Source of the DNA: Sphagnum compactum
Taxonomy: Eukaryota; Bryophyta; Sphagnopsida; Sphagnales
Assembly (NCBI GenBank): GCA_965153455.1
Contig: OZ234500.1
Span: 8,308,001 to 8,372,000 of the forward strand
DNA: 64,000 nt
Direction of reading: 5' to 3'
Under the pieces are notes generated by a model. It saw only the letters and a list, made by a program, of their open reading frames with translations. It made no database searches and had not been told where the DNA came from. Within the stretch, counting starts at the first letter, position 1. Each line of letters begins with the position of its first letter. Position numbers and translations under genes: made by a program. Shown here one piece after another: positions 10,174-21,657 of this stretch.

Positions 10174-13100
10174 AAATCGTCCAAAAAAAATCGATTTCTG
10201 CACAAAACAAAACAAACGAAATCTTTCCAAATCGTCCTGCGTCCTACTTCTTTTCCCTGCCTATTTCCTCCGCTCCTATTCCCTACCTATCTCTTCAAAA
10301 AAACCTAACGCATAATCCGACGAATCACAAAAACACAACCTCTGTTGCTCGCTCTTTAAAGCACTAACATGCTTGACGACATAGTTTTCAAATCACAAAA
10401 GCACCACCAAGAAATCACCAGAACTCCGCCATTTCATTTCAACTCCGCCGCTAGCTGGCTCGCTCGCTCGCTCCAGAGCCGGAAATCAAGAGCACGCACG
10501 CGCCCTCTCTCAAAGAAATTCAACCACAACAACAACAACAAGTTTTATTTCTCACATCCAAGTTTAGTTATTTACCTATTTAGGTACCTTTTTTTTTTCT
10601 TTTGGCAACCCCACCAATAAAACTAAAATTGGGACTGCAAATAGCTGGGAGGGAGAACTGTTGTTAATAGCAAACCACCTGGTTAACCCCACCAATCAGA
10701 AACAGGGAGCAGCAGCAGTTACACTCTCTTCTCTGGCAAGTGCAGAGCTTTGCTTTACTGTGTGCCTTTTGCCAACCTCAACAAATTGTTGTGCAAAACT
10801 GCTCGGCCAAAACTCTCGTGGTGATGAGCCAAACCAGCATGTTTTGATTTCTCTTCATCCAATTTTAAGGCGCACGGGGTTGTCGCATACCGAGCACCTC
10901 TAGAGATGTTGACCAGATTTACTTCTCAAAAATGTTGAAATTTTCCCCAAAAACAATGAAAGATAAAAACCATTTGTCAAGGAAAAATAATGAATCTTGA
11001 GGAATATTTTATTAGTTGAAGTGGAAATTTCAAAGTTGATTAAATTATTTGAGAGACATGCATCAAAGTTGTCAAGATGATACGATATCACTAATTACCA
11101 CATCCAAAAAATAATGTTAAAATGTTTGCTCTTCCCCACCAATAAAAAGAGTAAAAATGGGACGATATACATTGATGAAGCATATAAGTGTCACTCGTGG
11201 GCTAGTCATTACGATCAGCCAATCAATAGATGCTTAGCGAATCACTATGGTTGGCCAATTGAAAAGAAGAATTCTTTTTGAAGGACTTTTGACATGCAAA
11301 TATCATGAACGAATCTACTACAAGAGCTAAGCCTATTTTCACACTAAATTTTCAATACAAACCATTTTATTCCAACTATGAAAGTAGTTCTAATACGCCA
11401 ATCCATGAGCATGGGTACCCATTGTCAAATGATTATCGCTCTTTAAAAGAACCTTTGATCCCAATTTTAACACTTTAAATACTTTTGATACGTTCTTTGG
11501 ATGCGGGTTTGAGTTCAAATTTTTTTCAAATGTCTAAACTTACAACTCAATCTTTGTGGCAATTTTTTGCAAATTCTTGAATCTTTATTAGGTCTAGTCC
11601 AAAAACAAGGTCCAAACCCACGCACACATTACGCACTACCCAAGATTAGAGATTATACAAGTACGAAGTTCACAACAAATTAAAACTAAGAGTTGTATAA
11701 GTAATGGGGATTTACAACAAATTCAAACCGATCACTTACTTTTAGAGTTGAGCTTGATTAATAACGCTTTTAAAAGATTCTACTTGCCTACCCAAAGAAC
11801 ATAACATGGATTGGAGAGGTTTTTTTTTTTTCACGGTGTTGATTTCGATTCCAATCTTGTAAGAAAAGACTAATTCTTGTGTCAATTTCACCCAAAAGGT
11901 TTGCAAAAAGGTTTGAATAAAAAAAACATGAACTTGAAGCCCTCAAGTTTAACACTCCAAACTAGGGAACCTACGAATATTAATGTGTTATCTATTGTAA
12001 CACATTATTTTATTCAAAATTTCATAACTTTCACACCATGGAGGTTCGAAAATGACAAAACTACCTCACTACACATGTACACATCAAGGGTTTTCTTGCA
12101 ATATGAAGAATGGAACCCAATTTTATTTTGTTAATTAAAATATTTTGATTGAATTTTTCATGATGAAAATATATTCAAACTCAATAATTCTTACATTGCA
12201 GGTCTAAAAATTAGGAAGTTTGCAACGTCATGGAGGGCTTTTGAATAATAACACCAAAAACACAACTAAACCCCTTCGATTTAAGAGATCAAAAGAATTC
12301 AAAGGTTATAAATTTTAGACCTCATCACATCACATGACAAAATATTATTGTCCTAGCTATTCATTGTACCAAAAATTTTCCAAATATCCAAGTAAGTTAT
12401 TAGATTTTCAAAAATCAATAGCTAATCCATAAGGTTTTTGCTAGTTTTCTATAAGCTACCTATTAGGCAAATAGGTTTTCAAAAAAATTAAGAATCAACT
12501 AGTACCATGCATGGGTTGTGGGGAAGGTTATCGTGAATCTAAACATATGTAAAATCATGATGTTATATGTAGGTGTATGTAGATGTAAGCTCCCTCACAC
12601 TTTTAAAGAATAAACATGACATGCCTCCTCCTTTATAAGAAGGATATTCATAGATCTAAAGTATGCCTTCCAAATACATGTTGAATTTTTTTTTTCAGTC
12701 CTTTATGAAATTGAAAAAGATGAATTGTTGGTTAAAGCTTGTTACTAATTTTATGATTGTTTTTATTTGGTTTAAACTTTGTAAGAATTATGGATTTAAT
12801 TTTGGGTTTGGTTTAAAGATTTTTTTTTTGTAATTTTTGTATTGAGGTTAGTAGGTTAGACCTAGATGAACTATATGGACATTTTGTATAAATTTTCATT
12901 TGCAGTTGATTGGGACCATTCAAAATTATGGAAGAAATTTGTAAAGACTATAAATAGGATTGTAAGGGTCATTTTTTTGTGTTGTTGAGGTTGAAGCCTT
13001 CACCTTTTATGGATAATAGGACCTTGTGAAGTTTTTTTACACATTTCATTGGGGTTTTCTATCATATCAATTGATATTTTGATGATTATTATGAAGTAGT

Positions 13101-13778
13101 AATCTAGGCAAAACACATTCAGGTCTTCAAAAGTTGTAATCACAAATATTATTTTGCATGTTTTAATGTTTTTTGAAGTGCACTTTCACAAATGAAATTA
13201 TTCTTGGGAATTTGAAAAGATTTGATTACCTTGGAACTTGAGCTAATCATTTCTGAAAAATTAATTAATAAATGATGAAATTTTTTAAATGTCATTCATC
13301 AAACGTATTAATAAACCATGAATGCATTGTGATTTTTTAAAATTTTAAATAACCATCTTGAAATGAAATAATAACATATATATGAAAGGGCATGGTTTTT
13401 CCCATTTAAGTTTTGTTCATGAATATGTCATGGAATTAAAAATATGGGTGTCTTAACATCACCAAACAGTTCCAAATTATATGCGATATGCGATATATAT
13501 ATTGCATATACAATCATTTTACATTATGACCATTGGATCAAAATAAAAATGATTGTACGTTCTTTTATATCTTGACCATTTGTTTACATTTTCACAATTG
13601 CAATGGAACAATTTAAAATGTTTGCATAAAACTAAATGTAATAAAAAATACCTATTGATATTATTATTACTTTCAACATTTCAAATTAAAAATCAAGATG
13701 ATAAACCAAATTTTTATTGCAAATAAGAAATTAAACCAAAGGTGGAATGGATTTTTGTAACCTAATCAATGTAATCCA

Positions 13779-14205
13779 TTGCTTTCATTATTGAATATTG
13801 GAAAAACTCCAATGGCAATACCCAAAAACCTACAACAAATTCCCATTGTTGTAAATCAAGGGCAACCAAATGATGACCAATTTGCCCTTTTATCTTTATT
13901 TATTAGATGGCAAAGTTCAAAACATAATAACCACCTTATACAATTCATTATAGCATGTATTGCAAATAATGCCAAGATTGATGAATTTGAAAATGATCTT
14001 CCCTAAAACTTTAAGGGCTTTGGCATTCCAATGGTATGATAAACAAGCCCATGAAACTTTTTCAAATTGGATCACTTTGAGGGATGGGGTTCTTGCCCAA
14101 ATTGGGCCATTGGGATTTGTAAATAGGTCATCCAAACAATTAATTAAATCCAAATGGTTTCAAGAAAATCCATTACTTCCTATGTTAAAAAAGTGGAAAA
14201 TATAT
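13779..14205 (+). pseudogene. Broken retrotransposon gag fragment
   Basis: Two overlapping short frames together resemble the retrotransposon gag region of plant LTR elements. The downstream frame has the typical pattern FPKTLRALAFQWYDK, then a Trp-containing segment and a RDGVLAQ motif. The upstream frame stops at about 14006 and the family pattern continues in another frame from about 13990, so a frameshift separates them. No protease, reverse transcriptase, LTR or primer-binding site was recognised nearby. This is a decayed, non-functional remnant; family assignment (Ty3-like) is tentative. Confidence 0.5.
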
Positions 14206-14279
14206 TAAGGAAATGGAATAACCACCATATCCAAAACCACATGCAAATGTTTTGTATATTGAAAGATTCAGTATGAGAA

Positions 14280-14730
14280 AAAGGGTGATTCGTAACTAAC
14301 CTTGCAACTAAGTTTTTGAGTTGCAATAACCATTTGCAACTTCATTACAACTCAACATATTTCTACATCATGAGTGTTGTCAAAAGAGTTGCATGAATTA
14401 CAACATACACAACTCACCGTATATGGAACCATATATGTATGCAACTCATGCAATTTAGTTACAACTATGTAGGAACAACTATTGTGCAACTCTTATGCAA
14501 CTAGTTTACAATTACCATTGTAATGTTTTGCTAAATTTTTTTTCATCCATCCATCCATCCATCCATCAATGATGAATTCTATTGAATTCTATTGCAATTC
14601 TTTTGCAATTGTGGGTGCGGTGGAAACACATTAATAGTTGCAACTAATTAACAACTATGTGATAACTCACATTGACACAAGGTAATACATGTGTGTAACT
14701 ACAATGTACCTAATTTGCAAATGGTAATTG
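14280..14730. repeat. Degenerate GCAACT/AGTTGC-rich tract
   Basis: The words GCAACT, AGTTGCA, ACAACTC and AACTA recur at irregular spacing of about 15-30 bp on both strands, interrupted by a CATC microsatellite near 14547. The tract starts just after the gag remnant. It looks like old, slippage-derived repetitive DNA with no coding content. Confidence 0.5.
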
Positions 14731-14759
14731 AATGACTATTCTGGAATAACTATTAGGCA

Positions 14760-14895
14760 AGTTCATCTATTAATGAACCTAATGCTTGTGTGATTTTAAA
14801 TTCATCCATCAATAAACTAATGTTGCACGATTTTTCATCATTCATCCATCAACAAACCTAATGTTTGCATGATTTTTCATTCATCCCTTGACAAA
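14760..14895. repeat. Diverged tandem repeat, unit about 55-60 bp
   Basis: Three imperfect units share AACCTAATG, then TGNNTGATTTTT, CATTCATCCATC and AACAAAC motifs. Similarity decays from the third to the first copy. Confidence 0.55.
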
Positions 14896-17800
14896 CAAAA
14901 TTTATTGATTTCCTTTGCAACTGAATGTTTAGTTATATGTTCCAATGTAGTTGTATGACAATTGATTTTAGAATTAAACTGGACAACTAAATTGCAACTT
15001 ATAATGCAAATGTAAAAACCTTGCACACACATTATCATCGTCCAAACTATGATAAATAATGCATAATTACATTCCATCACTATTTATAAACATGAAATGA
15101 ATTTAAAATTATATGCATTGACATTCAAGGTTGAAAAATGCATTACAAAAGCATTTTTTTTACATTATTGAAATATAATTTGACTGTAAATCTAAACATA
15201 TTGTCCAAGTTATTTATTTTAAAAAAATCTTCTATCTTCATAAAATGTTATCACAAAGTTGATGAACCACAATAATCAAATATTGTCATCTAAAACACTA
15301 TTTTTTATACATTAATGTTTTTTTGTTTTGGTTGAAATGGAGTTTGAACCATAATTTTAATCATTCCATTTTATCAACTTGAAACCTGCCATATTATGAT
15401 AGTCAATGTCACATGTGAAATGAGATCAATAACATATACATAACATATTCATTTTGCAAAAGATATAGAGAGGTCCATCCTTTCAACTTAAATAAAATTA
15501 ATTTACAACTTCATAACATTGATATAAATTAAATTGTAATCAATTACATTTGCACAAAATGGTGGTTTTCAAAATAAAATGCATCATATATTTGGAATAT
15601 TGAAGTTAAAATTCACCATACCTTTGTTGTTTTGAATTTTGTCTTCTTGCATGTATTGGTTTGGATTACTGCACAAATAATAACACATTCAATGAGATTG
15701 TTATTAACAACCTAACCAAATTATAGAACATCACATGTGCATGTTCTTTTATTCAAGACTATATTTTTCAAACAAAACCACCATTTTTTAAAGAAAAAAC
15801 CTTAACCTTGTATGCACAACTTCAATTCTAATGGATTCAAACATTATCAAAGTTCAACCCTCTAATACAAAAACAACAAAAATCATCATAAAGGCACAAA
15901 ATAACATGTGTGTTTGAACAAATGAATTTAATTTCAAATCCACTTACCTCAAAAATTCAAATGTTCAAACACACAAACAAAAGCCACAACATGATTCTCA
16001 TAAAATTAATCACCCCTCACAAATCCCTTTCAGCATTGAGTTTCGTAACAATATGCATAGGTGCATGAAGGGCATTGATGCAAAGGGGGCAATTTGTTAA
16101 TTAATTAATATGTGTCATATCAATTCACCCAAATTTCATGTTTTCAATTTTCAAACTCCAAGTTAAAATTTAATTGTATATTAATTGTTCACACATTGGC
16201 TTGGTTAATTTAATTATTTTGGCTTTCATGTTGATTAGATGTTAATTGTTAAAAGGAAAAAAAATCCTTTGTAATTCATCTTGAATTTTTTTAAAAATAG
16301 GTATAGGCCCATGATTGGCTTGAAGAAAAAAAACCCTTATCAGTGAAGCAATAAGACATTTAAGGCTTAAAAAGGAAATAAAAGAAATATATAAAGGAAA
16401 ATCCATATGTACACCTTAATTGAATTTTTATTACAATATACACATAGAAAAGGGATTTTATGTCCAAATTCAGTTAAGGTGTACTTATACCAACAGCAAA
16501 AGTGAAGGCAAGTTGAGTTGTTTAAATTTTTTATATTATTTAAGAAATATATTGGTCTTACAACCCTATTGAAAAAAATGGCGTAGTAGGAAGGAAGGAG
16601 ATTATTGTTGATGTTCAAATATTTTGAAGTTTTGCACTTTCCAATATTAAAAATTGAAGTGGAGAAATTTTAAGATGATAATGTAAAACATGTGTCCCAT
16701 TTTAACACTAATGAAAAGACCAAAACACTTGCAAGTGGTTGGATGGTGGTAGAAGCAAATGAACCAAGGTTAATGGAGTGGATGAGGTTCTTCTATGAAT
16801 GATTAGTTTTAAAACTACACATCTTACCTAGGCGACTTCATTGTTGTAAGCAATCATTGTTGTCTATAATGGTTTGATGTGTAATTAAGTGGATTTTGCT
16901 CATGGACAAATCTATGCAAAATTGACAATGGAAAAGAAGGTTAGGAAAGTGGGCTTTCATGCTTCTTTGTGGGCACTATAACCATTTCGTGATTATATAA
17001 GATTTTATAAATATGTTAAAAAAAAACAAAGGAAAGATAGTAATGTTGTTAATATTTCAAAAAAACACATTGGTTGTATTAAAAGTAACCATAATAAACT
17101 AAAACCAAAGGAGCTTTGAGTGGTGAACATAGAGATGTTAAGAAATGAAAATATGACATTGAAGCCCTAGAATGATAAATTTGTAACTTCATTACATCAA
17201 CTTCAAACATTATCACATGAAATGAAGGACATTGTGTTGGTAATCCACAACATAATGTTACACTTAAGATTACCATGTAGTCTAGTTGGAGATCACTCGA
17301 TAAATGAAAAAAGTAAACATGTAGACTTAAAAGCCTAAATTAGTAGGATTTTAGATGGAAAATACTAAATTGTCAAAGGAAAGAACAATTGGTACAATGA
17401 ATGACTATACTTTGACCCAATTATAATAATAATTTGACAATACTAAAATATTACAACAATAGGAATATGGTTTGTTGGAGATTATGACCCAAAAAAAATG
17501 ATGAAATTGAAAAGGGGTGAAAACACACTATATGAGAGCCAAGATTGTTGTCACATTGTGTCTTTTTCAAGGGTCCCATGTTTGAACTTCAACCATGTCA
17601 TTATTATGAAAGATTTTCATACTCTTTTTGCATATTACGGTAGGTTAAAACCCAAGAAGTCAAATGCATAAATAAATAAATAAATAAATAAAAATTCACA
17701 TGATGTGATGTTAAAATATATTTGTGCAAAAAATATATATGTCACATCTTACTAAAAAATGAAAATATTCAAAAAATGATTGAGATGATTTTTAGTTTGT

Positions 17801-20029
17801 ATGAAATCTATAGTATTTATTAAATGTTATGATTCCATATGATTGGAATAAGTTTGGGAATCATGTGAAAAGTTTGATAATTATCATATTATGAATGGTT
17901 TTTTTATGGCGATGACCATAAGTATGTGGTAAATTAAAAAATTGACAACCAATCATTTTCATATGGAAGATGACAAGAAATGTGAAATGGGCCCTTTTTT
18001 ACATTTTCATTTCAAACATTTTTTGGTTAATTAATCCAAACCAAAACCTAGTGTAGTCTAAAAAAAATGACTTTATTATACTACATCATATACCATAGAT
18101 ATACCCATTATTCCTTGAATTTAATCTTTGAAATTTATTTATTTAAAAATTAAATATCATTAATTTTGTGAAAATTAAAATATAAAGTTCAAACACCAAT
18201 AATGAAACCCAAAATTAAATGCAACACATTTTTGAAGTGTATGTTTTATGCACATGTCATGACACAATGCCAAAACATGGCATTTAAAACTACATTTACA
18301 ATTACAAAACTAGTCATAAATGCCATTAATTGCTAACATAGTCATAGTCCTAACCACCATTGTGATTATAAAATATTATTTATATATTGTATATCATATA
18401 TATTTTTGTATATAATATGATTTATATGGTTATATTTTATATTTACACATGTATATTAGTATTTAAATATATTTTCACATAGATTTTACAAAATAATTAT
18501 TCATTTAATTAATCTTGAATTATTTATATACAACCACATAAAAGTTGTTGTACCATATGAATCTCATATAGTCATTGTACATTCAATCAATCAACATACT
18601 CCAACATTCATTATAGTCAATGTGATCAAACATTGGAAGGAACAAGTTTAAATCCTTGGAACTATTCAAAATGGTTCAAGGCCTTTGTCATTCATCTAAC
18701 ACATTACATGTGAAGTGATTTAGTCACATATAAGGTTTATCATGTTCTAATGTTTGAATGTAAATAAAAACACAAAGTTAAATTATTTTTTTTCAATACT
18801 TACTCAAATGAAAATATGAATACGAATTATAGGTTTTATTGTTACTTTTTGTGAACATGACAAATAGATCGTCAAGATAATACATATTTTTATTTTATCT
18901 TGTTCACACATTTACACATTTATATTTATCAAAACCATTAATATGGAAAATTTTCTATAATCAATATATAGGATTTACGTAAGAATAAAAGAAGTCACAC
19001 ATATATGAAAAATGTTTTAGATTTGATAAGAATTGGACATTAATTGAACAAAAAAATTTGAAATACAATAGGTGACAATCCTTTGCACATTATCACAATA
19101 ATTCAATTCCCAATTCAATTAATTTCAAAATGTACATACATCACTCATAAGGTTTAACTATTGATTGTTTAACATTTGATCCTAAATATGTAATAAAACA
19201 TGGTTGAACATACAAAACATTATTGAAAATTCATTTCAAAAAAAAGTTTATATTTACTTTTCCCAATATGTCACAATTTTCTTAAAGTAAACTCTATTGT
19301 TTAAAAAAATAAATAGACTTAGGACAAATGCATAATATGAATTAACACTTGTTTGTTTTAAATTCTATCACGAATAGTTTATAATCATTTTTTAATGAAA
19401 GAAAAAAAACCAAAAAATCATAATACATCAATTTTTTTAATTTTCAATTTAATTAATTTAACAATACATCTTTGTTATAATGAACGTGAGACAAGGGTGA
19501 GATCACAATTAAAAGAGTCAAAGGACTTGTTGACAATCAGTTTTTTATGTACCCTATCTATTTTGAAAATGTATCACATATAATATTTAAATGATATAAA
19601 TATAATTTTTTTTACATTATGTTCATTTACCCATGAAATTATCATCCCATGAATTTGAAGTCATTTCATTGTGTTATGAAAGTCCTTTTGCATATGTAAA
19701 AGACTTGTTGACAGTTGTTAAAAAAAACCATAAAATATGTACGTGACAATTCCTGGTTGCAATACTTGGGCAATACAAACTTTGAAATTTGGCAAAATGG
19801 AGTTGGCAAAGAGGAAAAATGAATTTGGCAAAATACTCAAGCATTTTGTATTCCCTAATGGACCAATGCACTAATACAATAATGCCACCTTGGATTAATA
19901 AAAGCTTATTAGACATATCATAAATCAATATATTTAGCATTTAAATAATCAAATTATGTTCCTCGAAATAATGTAATTTTTTTTTACCATGCACATTAAT
20001 TTTCAATGATTTTACAACTGCAATAGACA

Positions 20030-20912
20030 TCTATCTATGAAGGAAGGTTGTTTTTTTTTTTTCGGTTTGTCATGTTGAAATTTCCCAAACCACAATGCTT
20101 CTTGTCACATGCTTATCTATCTATAAAGCAAGGTAGTTTGTTTTGGAGTTATGAGATCCACCAAACCAGGATGTTTCAGATCATGTTCTTGGTGTCTTTG
20201 GAAAGCTTTCAATGAGCAGGGGTGCATGGGCTTGGTTCCATGGTGTTTGGACTTGTACAAAAGTTCTTGAATATTGAATGATTTCTTCACTAAAAATGAA
20301 ATTAAATCGTAGCTCAAATTTTTGAAGGAATTGGAATGTGCCTGTGGTGTTGTTGGAAAGATCTTGATGAGCAGGATTTAATGGAATTTATTTGGTAAGA
20401 TTTGGATTCAGAAAGTGGGAGATATTGATTTTTTAAAGCGATTTCTGCCGCTAAAAATTTAAATAAATTCCAAAAAACCAGCTTTTGGAAGGAAAAATCA
20501 GTTGAGGACGTGCTAACACTTCGGGCAATGGCAAGGCCACACTAGTACTATTGAAAAGCTCTTGATGAGTAGGGGTGCACCAAGTATGGTTTGATAATGT
20601 TTTGACCTACGGTGGAGAAATTATCGAATATTGAACAAATTTTTTATTGAAATTTCATTTGAATCAAAACAGAAAAATTATAATGGAATTTGGGTGGGTA
20701 CACTCTTGCTATTGTTGGAAAGCTCTTAATGAGTAGGATTTAATGAAAGTAATTTGAATAATTTTTAGACCTTAGGTGCAAGAGATATTGAATTTTGAGT
20801 AATTTTTGTTATTGAAAATGCAATTAAATTGCCAAAAAATGGATTTGGAAGTAAGAATTTAGTCAGGTAACTGGTTCACACTTGGGCCAAGGACACAGGC
20901 TAATACACTAGT
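20030..20912 (+). mobile_element. Candidate non-autonomous Helitron with internal repeats
   Basis: The segment begins after an A with TCTATCTATGAAGGAAGG and ends ...GGCTAATACACTAGT followed by T. This fits the Helitron pattern: 5' TC, 3' CTRRT, insertion between A and T, no terminal inverted repeats, no target duplication. A similar 5' end (TCTATCTATAAAGCAAGG) recurs at 20116 and another CTAGT at 20542-20546, so two related copies may be nested. A short palindrome (CTTGGGCCAAG) lies about 17 bp before the 3' end, where Helitrons carry a hairpin. There is no helicase or replication-initiator ORF. Confidence 0.4.
20190..20870 (+). repeat. Diverged tandem repeat, about 160-190 bp unit, four copies
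   Basis: A core reading TTGGAAAGCTCTTGATGAG, then AGG and (G)TGCA or ATTTAATGG, recurs near 20195, 20355, 20552 and 20713. Each core is followed by a segment with GGAGATATTGA or similar and AATTTTT(A/G)TTG. Spacing is roughly 160, 197 and 161 bp. Copies lie inside the candidate Helitron. Confidence 0.6.
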
Positions 20913-20977
20913 TAATATATTAGCTTGTCATGAACGGACATAATACTAGTATCTTTTGATGTGAGTTGTGTGGCCAT

Positions 20978-21353
20978 TAGACCATCTCCAGCGGTGCTCA
21001 GTATGTGATCCTGCACATTAAAATTGGATGAAGAAATGCCAAAATATGGCGGCTTCACTCAAGAAACTGGTTTCGACTCAGCAGAAGTGCACACTTTGCA
21101 GTGGCTGGAAAAAGGCCCATCATAATGATTGGTCCAGGTGGTTTGCGATGATCTGACTTCTGATTATTGTTTTTGATTGGCGCATCATAATGATTGGTCC
21201 AGGTGGTTTGCTATTACGATAGTAGTCCCCCAACTATTTGCTCTCCCAGTCTGAGAGGTTCGTGGGTGTTGTTGCAAAAAATAAATAACTAAACTTGGAT
21301 GTTATTAAAATTTGCAGGCTCTCACATAGTGAGCACAGCTGGAGATGCTCTAA
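20978..21353. mobile_element. MITE-like element with imperfect terminal inverted repeats
   Basis: The left end (from 20978, TTAGACCATCTCCAGC then GTGCTCA and TATGTGA) is the inverse of the right end (to 21353, TCACATA, GAGCAC, GCTGGAGATGCTCTAA) over about 35-40 bp with a few mismatches. The element is about 375 bp and non-coding, as expected for a MITE. Bases TTA and TAA flank or belong to the termini, so the target duplication is not clear and I do not assign a superfamily. Inside, a 29-bp sequence occurs twice exactly, at 21118-21146 and 21183-21211. Confidence 0.65.
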
Positions 21354-21489
21354 AAAAAAGTTGTGCAAAATGAAAGGAAAAAGTCTCACATCCATAGAGC
21401 TCTATCTAAATGCTGAAAAGTTCCTCGCTTGTTCTCAAACCCTAACACTTAGAAAGGTGTGCAAATGATAAAGTTACATTAGTACATTT

Positions 21490-21657
21490 CCCCTTGCTTA
21501 GGGTTTGGTGCTCATTAGGGTTTGGTGCATCCCCATCTATGTGATCTTCTTCCTCTCTCTCTCTTTCTCTCTCTCTCTGTGCGTGTTTTCGGGGCCTGTG
21601 TACAATAACCCTCAGTGGGCAGCACTGTTGGCTGGATTTGGGGGCCGTGGGGAAGCT
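21490..21657 (+). promoter_or_regulatory. Leader of the RCC1-HECT gene with telo-box-like repeats
   Basis: TTAGGGTTTGGTGC occurs twice, near 21497 and 21516, followed by a CT-rich run near 21550-21578. The TTAGGGTTT word overlaps the plant telo-box. There is no in-frame ATG between here and 21658, which supports the chosen start. Confidence 0.5.

Larger units (their letters stand above)
10231..20029. other. AT-rich spacer, mostly gene-free
   Basis: From about 10231 to 10620 there is probable promoter sequence of the FHA gene, with GCTC repeats near 10456. Beyond 10900 the sequence becomes strongly AT-rich and shows no supported gene. ORFs are short, low-complexity and unrelated to known domains, apart from the gag remnant at 13779-14205. 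Recognisable items: an inverted repeat with 11-bp arms at 13510-13520 and 13546-13556, a CATC run at 14547-14567 and an AAAT run near 17668-17693. No tRNA or other RNA gene was recognised. Confidence 0.6.

Noticed and set aside
10111-10230. N-terminal extension of the FHA protein
   Set aside because: It is translated GA microsatellite with an RE repeat; the family start is at 10110.
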